Source: Micromonospora sp. WMMD1128 (GTDB lineage Bacteria; Actinomycetota; Actinomycetes; Mycobacteriales; Micromonosporaceae). From it: a stretch of DNA of 64,000 nt. Shown here piece after piece: positions 8,361-17,639 of the stretch. The DNA lies in contig NZ_CP114902.1 in assembly GCF_027497235.1 (NCBI RefSeq), forward strand, positions 4,986,001-5,050,000, given 5' to 3'. The notes under the pieces are model-generated. The model did no database searches and was not told where the DNA came from. It saw only the letters and a program-made list of their open reading frames with translations. Positions within the stretch are counted from its first letter, which is position 1; each line of letters opens with the position of its first letter. Position numbers and translations under genes: made by a program.

Positions 8361-10643
8361 TCACCGCGACGGCGACGGGAACTCCTCGAACCACGCCTCG
8401 ACCCGCTCCGCCGTCGCCGGCCGGGCCAGCGCGAAGCCCTGGCCGTACCGGCAGCCGGCCCGCCGCGCGCCGGCCACCTGGCCGTCCGACTCCAGCCCCT
8501 CGACCACCAACTCCACGCCGAGCCGGCTCCCCAGGTTCGCCACCACGTCGATCAGCGGACGCTGCCCGTCGGCGCCCGGCGCGACCAGGTGCGGGCCGAC
8601 CTTGAGCAGGTCGATCGGCAGCCGGCGGAGCTGGGCGAGCGAGGCGTGCTCGGCACGGAAGTCGTCGAGCGCGGTGCGGACGCCGAGCGACCGCAGACCG
8701 GCGAGCCGAGCCACCACGGTGGGCAGCTCCGGCCCGACCGCCGGCTCGGCCACCTCCACCACCAGCCGCTCCGGCGGCACGTCGTATGCCGCGAGCGCGG
8801 TCGCCGTCCGCGCCACGAAGTCCGTCGCGGCCAGCTCCCGCGGCGTGACGTTGACCGCCATCCACAGCTCCCGGCCCCCCTCCGACCAGGAGGCGAGCTG
8901 CCGGCAGGCCCGGTCCACCACCCACCAGCCGACCTCGCCGAGCAGGTCGAGGTCGGCCGCCACCGGCAACAGCTCCGCCGGCAGCACGGTGCCCAACGCC
9001 GGGCTACGCCACCGCAGCAGCGCCTCGGTGCCCACCGGCAGCCGGTCGGCGAGCGCCACCACCGGCTGGTAGACCAGGTCCAGCTCACCCCGGGCCACCG
9101 CGCCGGGCAGCTCCCGCTCCAGGTCCAGCCGGCGGACCAGCTGCTCCTCCAGGTAGGCGTCGTACCACTCGACCCGGTCCCGGCCGAGCTGCACCGCGCG
9201 CCGCCGGGCCAGGTCGGCCTGGCGCAGCACGTCCTCCGGATCGCCGCCGGTGGTCTCCGCCAGCCCGATGCTGGCCCGCACGTGGACCATGATGCCGCCC
9301 GGACCGGGGTACGGCTCGGCGAGCGCGGCCAACAACCGGTGCCCGAGCGCGTACGCCGGCACCGGCCCGAGGTCGGTGAGCACGGCGAACCCGGCGTCGC
9401 CGACGCGGGCGACCAGGTCGTGGGCGCCGCAGCCGGCGCGGAGCCGCCGGCCCACCTCGGCCAGGACCGGCCCGGCCGGCGCCAGGTCGTCGTGCAGGTC
9501 CACCAGGAGCAGCGCGCCGCCGCTGCGCAGGGGCAACGCCCGCACCAGCTCGGCCCGGGTCAACGGCGCCGGCTCACCGGCGTCGCCGCCTCCGCCGACG
9601 AGGCGCCGCAGCCACTCCTCGCTGGCGGCGAGCCGCTCCACCCGGTGCCGCTGGTCGGCCGCGGCCAGCAGCTCACTGACCATGATCGGCGGAATGATCG
9701 ACAACCCCAGGGCCATGGCCGCCGGGGTGAACTCCCCGACCGTACCCAGATGCACGCCGGCGGCCAGGGCGGCGATGCCGGCCGGCGCGGTGAGCCGGGG
9801 CCACGCGGCCGGCGCGGCGCCGCGGTGCGGTCGCTCCCCGGCCGAGGTACGCCGCGCGCCGGCGGCGGTGAGCAGCGCGCCGGCCAGCACCGGCGGCGCG
9901 ACGGCCGACAGGGCGCGGTCCGGCGCGTCGTACGCCAGCAGCACCACGAGCAGCGCCAACCCGCCGAGCGTGAGCCCGGCCCCGGCGTGGCAGCGCGCGG
10001 CTCCCGGCCGCCGCCGGCGTTCGGCGAGCGCGGCCGTCACCAGCACGGCGAGCGTCGCTGCCCCGCCCACGCTGGCGACCAGCCCGGCCGGCGGCACCGG
10101 CCCGGCGGGAAGGAGCACCCAGCCGGCGAAGGCCAGGCTGACGCCGAGAGCGAGCGCGTCGACCGCCCGACGCAGCCGCTCGCGACAGGCGAGCCGGGAA
10201 CGGCCGGGCAGGCGGAACAGGGCCGTGGCGTAGAGCGGCGTGGCGAGGCCCAACCCGACGAGCGCGACCGGCAGCCGGTGCGCCCGATCGCTCAGCGGCA
10301 GCACCGCGACCGTGAGGCCGGCGACCAGGACGGCGGCGTCGAGGATCGCGGCGACCCGCCGGGACAGCGCCACCCGGCGCGCCCGCCGCCCGGTCGCCGA
10401 GCCGCCCGCCCAGCCCACCGCGCGCTCGTGGCGCGTGGCTGCCGGCGTGGGTGGGACGCCGGCGAGCCAGGCGAGCCGGACACAGGCGAGGGCGGAGCCA
10501 CCGGCGACGGCGAGCGCCGCGGCGGCCGGGCCGGGCACGAGCCCGGCGATGCCTGCCAGCAGGAATAACGCGCCGCTGAGTGAGGCGGCGAAATCGGGCA
10601 GGAGGGGCCACCGGCGGGGACCGGTGGGAGGCATGACGAGCAC
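8361..10643 (-). CDS. Membrane GGDEF-EAL protein with degenerate GGDEF motif
   Basis: About 760 residues. The N-terminal 350 residues carry roughly eight to ten hydrophobic segments. A GGDEF domain follows whose signature is degraded to RVGDAGF, so cyclase activity is unlikely. The C-terminal EAL domain keeps EALLRW, VNVTPREL, ALDDF and VVEGLES, but the usual KID is KVG, so activity is uncertain. It may be a cyclic-di-GMP phosphodiesterase or a receptor. The GTG at 10643 is proposed because GAAGG lies 9 nt upstream; ATG at 10634 is an alternative, and more distal in-frame starts have no coding character. It is convergent with the lacI gene. Confidence 0.85.
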   Translation of the reverse strand: MLVMPPTGPRRWPLLPDFAASLSGALFLLAGIAGLVPGPAAAALAVAGGSALACVRLAWLAGVPPTPAATRHERAVGWAGGSATGRRARRVALSRRVAAILDAAVLVAGLTVAVLPLSDRAHRLPVALVGLGLATPLYATALFRLPGRSRLACRERLRRAVDALALGVSLAFAGWVLLPAGPVPPAGLVASVGGAATLAVLVTAALAERRRRPGAARCHAGAGLTLGGLALLVVLLAYDAPDRALSAVAPPVLAGALLTAAGARRTSAGERPHRGAAPAAWPRLTAPAGIAALAAGVHLGTVGEFTPAAMALGLSIIPPIMVSELLAAADQRHRVERLAASEEWLRRLVGGGGDAGEPAPLTRAELVRALPLRSGGALLLVDLHDDLAPAGPVLAEVGRRLRAGCGAHDLVARVGDAGFAVLTDLGPVPAYALGHRLLAALAEPYPGPGGIMVHVRASIGLAETTGGDPEDVLRQADLARRRAVQLGRDRVEWYDAYLEEQLVRRLDLERELPGAVARGELDLVYQPVVALADRLPVGTEALLRWRSPALGTVLPAELLPVAADLDLLGEVGWWVVDRACRQLASWSEGGRELWMAVNVTPRELAATDFVARTATALAAYDVPPERLVVEVAEPAVGPELPTVVARLAGLRSLGVRTALDDFRAEHASLAQLRRLPIDLLKVGPHLVAPGADGQRPLIDVVANLGSRLGVELVVEGLESDGQVAGARRAGCRYGQGFALARPATAERVEAWFEEFPSPSR

Positions 10644-10869
10644 GGCGGTCGCCTTCGTGAGGGGGCACGGGGCGGTGCGGTTGCGGTGCGACGTGCGGGT
10701 TGCCCGGGTGGGCAAGCTGCATCGGCGGGGACCGATGCGGCCATGCCTAGAAACGATTCCGGACGCGACGGGTGACGCGACACCACTAGTGACCTCCATC
10801 ACACGCCAACGTGACCGGCGTGCGGCGGCCGGGCGGGAGAGTCGGCTGGGCGGGTGGGATCATCGGAGG

Positions 10870-11256
10870 GTGAGCCGCGCCGACACCGTCCACTTCCGCC
10901 ACAACCAGGCCATCCTGGTGGCCGCGATCGTCGCCTTCATCGGCGCGCTGCCGCTGGCCACCGCCCGCTGGTGGCTGCTCTGGGTGCTGCTCGTCCCGCT
11001 CGTGATCGGAATCTGGGTGTGGCGGGCCGGCACCGATGCCGACGCCCGGGAGCTGCGACTGCGTGCCCTCGTCGGGCAACGACGGGTGCCCTGGGACCGG
11101 GTGACCGAGCTGGGCGGCGGTCCCCGCGGCCGGGCGATCGCCCGACTTGACGACGGTCAGGCACTGGTGCTGCCCGCGGTGCGCACCACCGACCTGCCCC
11201 GCCTGATCGCCGCCACCGGCCAGGCGCTACCCCACGACGACAGCGCCGGTCAGTAG
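10870..11256 (+). CDS. PH-domain-like small membrane protein
   Basis: 128 residues. Two closely spaced membrane segments at about 15-60 (AILVAAIVAFIGALPLA and WWLLWVLLVPLVIGIWVW) are followed by a compact beta-rich cytoplasmic region starting RELRLRALVGQRRVPWDRV, resembling the bacterial PH-like domains of actinobacterial membrane proteins. The function is unknown. The GTG start at 10870 follows GGAGG very closely. Its end overlaps by 7 bp the end of the convergent 2-hydroxyacid dehydrogenase gene. Confidence 0.85.
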   Translation: MSRADTVHFRHNQAILVAAIVAFIGALPLATARWWLLWVLLVPLVIGIWVWRAGTDADARELRLRALVGQRRVPWDRVTELGGGPRGRAIARLDDGQALVLPAVRTTDLPRLIAATGQALPHDDSAGQ

Positions 11257-12176
11257 CCGTCGGTCACCCGGTTCGCCAGCTCCTCCCCCGCCGCGAAGCG
11301 GCGCAACTGCGCCCCCACCAGCCGGTACGCACGCGGCAACAAGCCCCGCACCGACCCGGCTACGTGCGGGGTGAGCAGCACGTTCGGCAGCTCCCAGAGG
11401 GGGTGGTCGGCGGGCAGCGGCTCCGGGTCGGTGACGTCCAGCGCGGCCCGCAGCCGTCCCGATGCCAGCTCGGCGAGCAGTGCCGGCGTGCGGGCCACCG
11501 GCCCCCGTGCGGCGTTCACCAGCAGCGCGCCGTCCGGCATCGCGGCAAGGAAGCGCTCGTCGACCAGGCCCCGGGTCTGCTCGGTCAGCGGCACCAGCAG
11601 CACCACCACGTCCGCCGTGGGAAGCAGGGTGGGCAGCTCGGCCACCCCGTGCACCTGCTCGTCCGGGCGCGGCGTGCGGGCGACCAGGGTGAAGCTCACC
11701 TCGAACGGGGCGAGCCGGGCGCGCACCGCCGCGCCGATCGAGCCGGCGCCGACGATCAGCACCCGCTTGCCGGCGAGCTCGTCGGTCGGGGCCACCTCGT
11801 CGTACGCCCATTCCCGGCGGGCCTGGGCACGGGCCAGCGGCGCGAACCCGCGCAGCGCGGACAGGATCGCGGTGACCACCCACTCCGCGGTGGCCGAGTC
11901 GTGCACGCCCCTCGCGTCGCAGAGCGTCACCCCCGCCGGGACCCGCCCCACCCACGCGTCCGCGCCGGCGGAGAGAAGCTGCACCACCTCGACGTCCGGC
12001 AGCTCGGACAGGAACGCTCCGGCGTCCGCGCCGGACAGGAAGGGGGGCACCCAGAACCGCACGTCCGCCGGCGGGGACGGGAGCCGGGCCGGATCCGCGA
12101 GCACTTCCACGGTGACGTCGGGTGGCAGCTCACCGAGCAGTCGGTGGCCCTCGGGGTGCGGGATCCATACCTTCAC
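11250..12176 (-). CDS. D-isomer 2-hydroxyacid dehydrogenase, NAD(P)-dependent
   Basis: A 308-residue cytoplasmic oxidoreductase that should interconvert a 2-oxoacid and a D-2-hydroxyacid; the substrate cannot be read from sequence. The Rossmann motif GAGSIG is near residue 140. The catalytic set is present: Arg in VNAARGPV, Glu in DVTDPEPLP and His in LTPHVAG. The GTG at 12176 (giving VKVWIPHPEG) is preferred because homologues begin at this strand and the total length fits; a longer in-frame start at 12251 would add an uncharacteristic leader. It is divergent from the phosphatase gene at 12320. Confidence 0.88.
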   Translation of the reverse strand: MKVWIPHPEGHRLLGELPPDVTVEVLADPARLPSPPADVRFWVPPFLSGADAGAFLSELPDVEVVQLLSAGADAWVGRVPAGVTLCDARGVHDSATAEWVVTAILSALRGFAPLARAQARREWAYDEVAPTDELAGKRVLIVGAGSIGAAVRARLAPFEVSFTLVARTPRPDEQVHGVAELPTLLPTADVVVLLVPLTEQTRGLVDERFLAAMPDGALLVNAARGPVARTPALLAELASGRLRAALDVTDPEPLPADHPLWELPNVLLTPHVAGSVRGLLPRAYRLVGAQLRRFAAGEELANRVTDGY

Positions 12177-12319
12177 GATCGTCGACGATATCCGTACCCG
12201 CAGGTCGGCGCCGTTCGGGCAGTGACGAACGCCCCGCCGCGGGTCGGACACACGTGCGACAGGGTTTAATCGGGGGCGGGACGCCGGCCGGCGTCGCGAC
12301 GGCGCAGGGCAGGGGGGCG

Positions 12320-14125
12320 ATGAGCCAGGACGACCCGGAGCGGAGGGCGGCGCCGATTCCCGCGCTCACCGACCCCGCCCGGCTTCGGTCCCTCGACGAG
12401 ACCCGCCTCGACGCGGAGCCCGATGAGGCGTTCGACCGATTTGCCCGGCTGGTCGGCGACCTGCTCGACGTCCCGGTCGCGCTGGTGTCCCTGGTCGACG
12501 CGGACCGCCAGTTCTTCCCCGGCGAGACCGGGTTGTCGCAGCCCTGGGCGGCTCGCCGGGAGACTCCGCTCAGTCACTCGTTCTGCCAGCACGTCGTCGA
12601 CACCGAGGCCCCGATGGTGCTGCCCGACGCCCGCCTCTACCCCCGGGTCCGGCAGAACCTCGCCATCGAGGATCTGGGCGTGGTGGCGTACGCGGGAATG
12701 CCGCTCACCGACCTGGACGGGCGGGTGCTGGGCTCGCTCTGCGCGATCGACAGCAAGCCCCGGGCCTGGACGAAGGAGCAGCTGCGGACGCTCGCCGACC
12801 TGGCCGCCGCCTGCTCCTCGGAGCTGCGGCTGCGGATCGCGGTCCGCGGCGCCGAGCAGGCCCGCCGCCGCGCCGAGGAGGCGCACGACCGGCTCGCCAT
12901 GCTGGCCGGGATGAGCGAGATGCTCGGCGGCACGCTCGACCTGGGCACCGCGGTCGACCGTCTCGCGCACGCCATGGTTCCGCTGCTCGCCGACTGGTGC
13001 CTGATCACGCTTGTCGATCCAGCGGGGCGGCCTCGCGGCGTCTCCGGCGCGCACCGCGACCCCGGGCGCGAGGCCGACCTGAACCTGTTCGCCCAGTTGT
13101 TGACCACCGGGCTCGGTCCGGAGTCGCTGATCCGGTCGGTGGTGCGCACCGGCCGGCCGGTGATGCGCGACACCGCCGGCCTCGACGACGTGGCGCGCGG
13201 CACCACCCATCCGGAGCTGGTGCCGCTCGCCGACCGGCTCGGCATCGGCTCCCACCTGACGGTGCCGATCACCGCCGTCGGCGACCGGGTGATCGGCACC
13301 GTCACGCTCGTCAACCGGCCGGGCCGGCGCGGCTTCGACCCGAGCGACCTCCGGACCGCGCAGGACATCGGGGTACGGGCCGGGCAGGCGGTCGGCAACA
13401 GCCGGCTCTACGGCGAGCAGCGGCACGTCGCGGAGGTGCTCCAGCACAGCATGCTGCCGGTGCTGCCGACAGTGCCGGGGATCGAGCTGGCCGCCCGGTA
13501 CCTGCCGGCGGCGGACCGGGTCGAGGTCGGCGGCGACTGGTACGACGCCTTCGTCCAGCCCGACGGCGAGCTGGTCGCCGCGATCGGCGACGTCGCCGGC
13601 CACGACATCGAGGCCGCCGCCACCATGGGCCAGCTGCGCAACCTGGTCCGCGGCAACGCGTACGGGCGGGACGATCCGGTCGAGGATCTGGTGGCCAACC
13701 TCGACCGGGCCATCGGCGGGCTGCGGGTGCCCACGGTCGCCACCGCCGTGCTGGCCCGGGTTCGCCCGGCCGACGACGGGCTGCGGGTCCGCTGGTGCAA
13801 CGCCGGGCACCCGCCGCCGCTGCTGATCCGGGCCGACGGCACGGTGTCGGCGGCGGAGGGTCGGGGCCCCCTGCTCGGCCTGGCCCGACCGCCCCGGCGT
13901 ACCGGGCGGACGGTGACCCTCGCGCCGGGCGACACGCTGCTGCTGCACACCGACGGGCTGATCGAACGCCGGGACCAGCCGATCGACGAGGGGCAGGCGG
14001 AACTTGTCGAGCGGCTCGCCGCCGACGGACCGCAGGTCCCGCTGGCCGCTCTCTGCGACCGCCTCCTCGCCGCCGCGGACCGACGCGAGGACGACGTCGC
14101 CGTGCTCGCCCTGCGGGCCGGCTGA
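12320..14125 (+). CDS. GAF-GAF-SpoIIE PP2C-type serine phosphatase
   Basis: A 601-residue cytoplasmic signalling protein. GAF domain 1 covers about 20-170 and GAF domain 2 about 195-360, followed by a SpoIIE/RsbU-type PP2C phosphatase (about 385-600). Metal-binding and catalytic motifs are visible: GGDWYDAF, AIGDVAGHDIEAA and WCNAGHPPPLL. Such proteins dephosphorylate anti-anti-sigma factors in partner-switching networks in response to ligands or redox state bound by GAF; no partner is encoded next to it. The ATG at 12320 has a strong ribosome site (AGGGGGG), and the in-frame extension back to 12122 looks non-coding. Confidence 0.92.
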   Translation: MSQDDPERRAAPIPALTDPARLRSLDETRLDAEPDEAFDRFARLVGDLLDVPVALVSLVDADRQFFPGETGLSQPWAARRETPLSHSFCQHVVDTEAPMVLPDARLYPRVRQNLAIEDLGVVAYAGMPLTDLDGRVLGSLCAIDSKPRAWTKEQLRTLADLAAACSSELRLRIAVRGAEQARRRAEEAHDRLAMLAGMSEMLGGTLDLGTAVDRLAHAMVPLLADWCLITLVDPAGRPRGVSGAHRDPGREADLNLFAQLLTTGLGPESLIRSVVRTGRPVMRDTAGLDDVARGTTHPELVPLADRLGIGSHLTVPITAVGDRVIGTVTLVNRPGRRGFDPSDLRTAQDIGVRAGQAVGNSRLYGEQRHVAEVLQHSMLPVLPTVPGIELAARYLPAADRVEVGGDWYDAFVQPDGELVAAIGDVAGHDIEAAATMGQLRNLVRGNAYGRDDPVEDLVANLDRAIGGLRVPTVATAVLARVRPADDGLRVRWCNAGHPPPLLIRADGTVSAAEGRGPLLGLARPPRRTGRTVTLAPGDTLLLHTDGLIERRDQPIDEGQAELVERLAADGPQVPLAALCDRLLAAADRREDDVAVLALRAG

Positions 14126-14214
14126 CCGCCGAACAGCCGACCGCGCGGCGCCGTCGAGAGGCGCCCGGATGACGTACCGGCCTCCGGCACCGCCGGTCCG
14201 TCGGCGCGTCCGGC

Positions 14215-14220
14215 TACGCT
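14215..14220 (+). promoter_or_regulatory. Putative -10 box of a leaderless transcript
   Basis: TACGCT ends 7 nt before the GTG start of the sugar dehydrogenase gene, and no ribosome site is seen. This fits the TANNNT-N7-start layout of leaderless mRNAs in actinobacteria. No good -35 hexamer is visible. Confidence 0.45.
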
Positions 14221-14227
14221 GGGTCGG

Positions 14228-15403
14228 GTGAGCCCGCGTCTGACGTACCCTCGCTTCCTCCGCCCCCGGACGGCGCTGGCGGCGTCCGGCGCGGCGCTGC
14301 TGCTGGCCGTTGCCGGCTGCTCCCTCGGCGAGCCCGAGCCGGACCCGGCCGGCGAGCCGCCCAACCTGCCGACGCCGTCGGGCGCGGCCAGTTCCGGCGG
14401 GGCCAACCAGCAGGTCGTGGCGACGGTGCTGGCGAAAGGGCTGGCGGTGCCGTGGGCGATCGCGTTCCTGCCCGACGGCGCGGCGCTCGTCACCGAGCGC
14501 GACAGCGGGCGGATCCTCCAGGTCGGCCCGGAGTCCGGGCCGGACGGGCTCGCCGTGCGGCCGGTGCAGACGGTGCCCGGGGTGGCCGCCGGCGGTGAGG
14601 GCGGTCTGCTCGGCATCGCCGTGTCCCCCGGATACGCCCGGGACCGCACGGTGTTCGTCTACTACACGGCCGAGGACGACAACCGGATCGCCAAGCTGCA
14701 ACTCGGCCAGGCGCCGACGCCGATCCTCACCGGCATCCCCAAGGCCGGCAACCACGACGGCGGCGGGTTGGGTTTCGGCCCGGACGGTTTCCTCTACGCG
14801 AGCACCGGGGACGCCGGGCGCACCGAGAACGCCCAGGACCCGAAGAGCCTCGGCGGCAAGATCCTGCGGATCACCCCGGCCGGGAAGCCGGCCCCGGGCA
14901 ACCCGACCGCCGGTTCCCCGGTGTGGTCGTCGGGGCACCGCAACGTGCAGGGTTTCGCCTGGATGCCGGACAAGCGGATGTACGCCGTGGAGTTCGGCCA
15001 GAACACCTGGGACGAGATCAACCAGATCAACAAGGGCGGCAACTACGGCTGGCCGCAGGTCGAGGGACGCGGCGAGGACGCGCGCTACGTGAACCCGATC
15101 GTGCAGTGGCGCACCGGTGACGCCTCCTGCTCCGGCCTGGCCGCGGTGGAGCGGTTGCTTGTCACCGCCTGCCTGCGCGGTCAGCGGCTGTGGCTGGTCG
15201 AGCTGGCCGACAACGGGACCGTCCTCGGCCAGCCGCGTGAGCTGCTCACCGGCCGGTACGGTCGGCTGCGTGCCGCGACCGCGGCGCCGGACGGTTCGAT
15301 CTGGGTCAGCACCTCGAACCGGGACGGCCGGGGCAAGCCGGCGGCCGATGACGACCGGCTCCTGCGCCTGGTCTTCGCCGACGGCGGCGCGGGCCGGAGC
15401 TGA
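14228..15403 (+). CDS. PQQ-dependent sugar dehydrogenase lipoprotein (sGDH/GSDH family)
   Basis: A 391-residue secreted lipoprotein. The signal peptide has lipobox VAGC (Cys at about residue 35) followed by a Pro/Ser/Gly-rich spacer. The catalytic part is the six-bladed propeller of the soluble glucose dehydrogenase/Yli1 family: [58 protein letters not shown] and [14 protein letters not shown]. It should oxidise an aldose outside the membrane with PQQ if the cofactor is available; no PQQ biosynthesis gene is in the window. GTG 14228 begins the signal peptide. Confidence 0.9.
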   Translation: MSPRLTYPRFLRPRTALAASGAALLLAVAGCSLGEPEPDPAGEPPNLPTPSGAASSGGANQQVVATVLAKGLAVPWAIAFLPDGAALVTERDSGRILQVGPESGPDGLAVRPVQTVPGVAAGGEGGLLGIAVSPGYARDRTVFVYYTAEDDNRIAKLQLGQAPTPILTGIPKAGNHDGGGLGFGPDGFLYASTGDAGRTENAQDPKSLGGKILRITPAGKPAPGNPTAGSPVWSSGHRNVQGFAWMPDKRMYAVEFGQNTWDEINQINKGGNYGWPQVEGRGEDARYVNPIVQWRTGDASCSGLAAVERLLVTACLRGQRLWLVELADNGTVLGQPRELLTGRYGRLRAATAAPDGSIWVSTSNRDGRGKPAADDDRLLRLVFADGGAGRS

Positions 15404-15456
15404 TCCACTTCCGGCAGGTTTGCCAAGATCACCCAACGGGCAGGCAGAATCTCAGC

Positions 15457-17082
15457 ATGGACGGCCAGGAGAACGAAGAGCAGCGTGCCGGAGACCCGAA
15501 GTCCCCGGCCACCGGGCGTGCCCGCCGCTTCCCGGCGTGGCGGCCCGGCCCCCGCCTGCGCCGGGTGGGCGTGGTGCTGGCCGTGCTCGCGGTCACGCTC
15601 GGCGGCATCGTGGTCGGCACGTACGCCGGTGGCCACGTCGGCACCGACATCGGCCCGTTCCGGGCCGAACTGACGCTCAGCCCGTCCCTGAACGGCGGGA
15701 CCACCGTCGACATCCCGCCGCTGGGCGCGCTGCTGCTGGACAGCCACACCGGGCCGGCGTACCTGACCGTCAAGGTGGGCTCACTGGACCAGGGGCGCAC
15801 CGAGGCGCTGCTCGGCGATCCCGCGAGCATCAGCCGGGCCAGCCAGTCGGCGGTGGAGGACGTCCGCGCCGGGGTCATGCGGCTCGGCCTGAAGACGCTC
15901 GCCTCGACCGTGCTGGCCACCCTGCTCCTGGCCGGGCTGGTCTTCCGCGACGTCCGGCGCACCGCCTGGGCCGGCGGGCTGGCGCTCGCCGTCACCGCCG
16001 GCAGCCTCGGCCTCGCCGCCGCCACCGTGCGCCCGCAGGCGATCGAGGAGCCGCGGTACGAGGGGCTGCTCGTCAACGCGCCGGCGATCGTCGGTGACGC
16101 CCGCCGGATCGCCGACGACTACACCAAGTACGCCGAGCAGCTCCAACATCTGGTCGGCAACGTCAGCAAGCTCTACACCACCGTCTCCTCGCTGCCGGTG
16201 GTGCAGCCGTCCCCCGGCACCACGCGGGTGCTGCACGTCTCCGACATGCACCTCAACCCCACCGGCTGGCAGCTCATCCGCACCGTGGTCGAGCAGTTCG
16301 GCATCGACGTGGTGATCGACACCGGCGACATGACCGACTGGGGCAGTGAGCCCGAGGCGTCCTTCGTCGGCTCGGTCGGCCTGCTCAAGAAGCCGTACGT
16401 GTTCATCCGGGGCAACCACGACTCGCCACGCACCGCCGCGGCGGTGGCCCAGCAGCCGAACGCGATCGTGCTGGACAACTCCGTGACGACGGTCGGCGGT
16501 CTGACCATCGCCGGCATCGGGGACCCCCGGTTCACCCCGGACAAGGAGACCTCACCGGCCGGCAGCGGCCTCACCGCGGCGGTCGCCGACCAGGTCATCG
16601 GCGCCGGTGAGCAGCTCGCCGCCACGGTCGAGAAGTCACCCCGGAAGGTGGACATCGCGCTCGTGCACGACCCGGCGTCGGCCGGGCCGCTCTCCGGCAT
16701 CACGCCGCTGGTGCTCTCCGGGCACAAGCACGCCCGGCAGGTGTCGAAGCTGCCGCAGGTGCCGGGGGAGCAACCGACGACGCTGATGGTGGAGGGCTCG
16801 ACCGGCGGTGCCGGGCTGCGCGGGCTGGAGGGCGAGAAGCCCACCCCGCTGACCATGACGGTGCTCTACTTCGACGAGCAGAAGCTGCTCCAGGCGTACG
16901 ACGAGATCACCGTGGGCGGCACCGGGCAGTCGCAGGTCAACCTGGAACGGCACGTGATCCGGGACCCGGCGAAGGGCGACGAGGTGCCGGTCACCCCGAC
17001 GCCCACCCGAGGTGCGCCGGAGTCGCCGTCGTCGTCCCCGTCGACGACCGCGACGAGCCCGACCCCCACCACCACCGGCTGA
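15457..17082 (+). CDS. Membrane-anchored metallophosphoesterase
   Basis: 541 residues. An N-terminal cytoplasmic tail precedes a membrane segment (about 38-60), then an extracytoplasmic region, two further hydrophobic segments near 150-200, and the calcineurin-like phosphoesterase domain from about 250. Metal ligands are clear: SDMHLN (DxH), DTGDMTDWG (GDxxD), RGNHD and SGHKH. The C-terminus is a Ser/Thr/Pro-rich tail of about 30 residues typical of exported actinobacterial proteins. The substrate is unknown. It follows the sugar dehydrogenase by 53 bp and might share its transcript. Confidence 0.88.
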   Translation: MDGQENEEQRAGDPKSPATGRARRFPAWRPGPRLRRVGVVLAVLAVTLGGIVVGTYAGGHVGTDIGPFRAELTLSPSLNGGTTVDIPPLGALLLDSHTGPAYLTVKVGSLDQGRTEALLGDPASISRASQSAVEDVRAGVMRLGLKTLASTVLATLLLAGLVFRDVRRTAWAGGLALAVTAGSLGLAAATVRPQAIEEPRYEGLLVNAPAIVGDARRIADDYTKYAEQLQHLVGNVSKLYTTVSSLPVVQPSPGTTRVLHVSDMHLNPTGWQLIRTVVEQFGIDVVIDTGDMTDWGSEPEASFVGSVGLLKKPYVFIRGNHDSPRTAAAVAQQPNAIVLDNSVTTVGGLTIAGIGDPRFTPDKETSPAGSGLTAAVADQVIGAGEQLAATVEKSPRKVDIALVHDPASAGPLSGITPLVLSGHKHARQVSKLPQVPGEQPTTLMVEGSTGGAGLRGLEGEKPTPLTMTVLYFDEQKLLQAYDEITVGGTGQSQVNLERHVIRDPAKGDEVPVTPTPTRGAPESPSSSPSTTATSPTPTTTG

Positions 17083-17100
17083 CCCCCACACACCATCACC

Positions 17101-17320
17101 CTGAGTAACATACGCGTTCGAGCGGAGGAGGGCTCGTCCGCGCCTTTGCTCTGCACCCATCCACGCAGCAGGCACCCAGCGTCACCAAATCGGCCCGACA
17201 CCGTAAATGGCTAATCTTCTATAGAGCCAGCTCAGCGCGGTGATGCGGATTTGGCTGCAGAGCAAAGGCACCGAAGACCCTTCGTCCGCCCGAGGCAGTG
17301 TCCTTACTCTCAGTAATCAC
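17101..17320. repeat. Inverted repeat pair, family C (TGCAGAGCAAAGGC)
   Basis: A perfect 14-bp inverted repeat (17142-17155 with 17256-17269) extends imperfectly outward for about 45-50 bp on each arm. Both arms end near a TTACTC segment. Read outward, both arms could encode similar peptides (QSKG..EPSSAR and QSKG..DPSSAR). The 100-bp centre is relatively AT-rich. The structure resembles a small non-autonomous element or a paired regulatory repeat. Confidence 0.65.
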
Positions 17321-17464
17321 ACGTCAAGGTTGCGCTGCGTAATCTGCGCCGCGCGGCCCCGGCGGACCACCCGGCGCCCGGCAGCCGCCCCCGCTGAGGC
17401 CGCTCGCGTACCAGGACTCCGGCGTCGACCCGGCCCAGCTCCCGAATCGGCCGGGTCGGTTTCA

Positions 17465-17548
17465 CCCTTGATCGACTCCACTTCGGCGAGATGGCGGTAT
17501 CTCGGCCCCGCAACCCCGCCACTTCGGCGAAATGGAGTCGATCAAGGG
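17465..17548. repeat. Foldback repeat, family B copy 1
   Basis: Two 33-bp arms (17465-17497 and 17516-17548) match at 29 of 33 positions as an inverted repeat around an 18-nt loop. The arms start CCCTTGATCGACTCCA. A second copy lies at 45716-45798, 28 kb away. Confidence 0.8.
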
Positions 17549-17639
17549 CGCGTTCTCGCTTTCCGGAACTGGCCGCACGGTGCTCTGCGCTCCGACGACC
17601 GCCCGCAGCCGGACCGCCCCAATGCCGGACCGGGCCGGA

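Larger units (their letters stand above)
17083..17639. other. 557-bp gene-free interval with two palindromic repeats
   Basis: No credible gene is present. It holds an inverted pair built on TGCAGAGCAAAGGC (17101-17320) and an 84-bp foldback of the CTTGATCGACTCCA family (17465-17548). Short open frames crossing it are generated by the repeats. The remainder lacks a recognisable RNA gene. Confidence 0.7.

Noticed and set aside
7473..10568. 1031-codon plus-strand frame
   Set aside because: It runs through the lacI gene in another frame and antisense to the GGDEF-EAL gene. No motifs and biased composition.
12266..15436. 1056-codon minus-strand frame
   Set aside because: It is antisense to the phosphatase and sugar dehydrogenase genes, which have clear motifs.
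17083..17639. tRNA or small RNA gene
   Set aside because: No cloverleaf or terminator-linked RNA could be built; the palindromes here are repeat elements found elsewhere.
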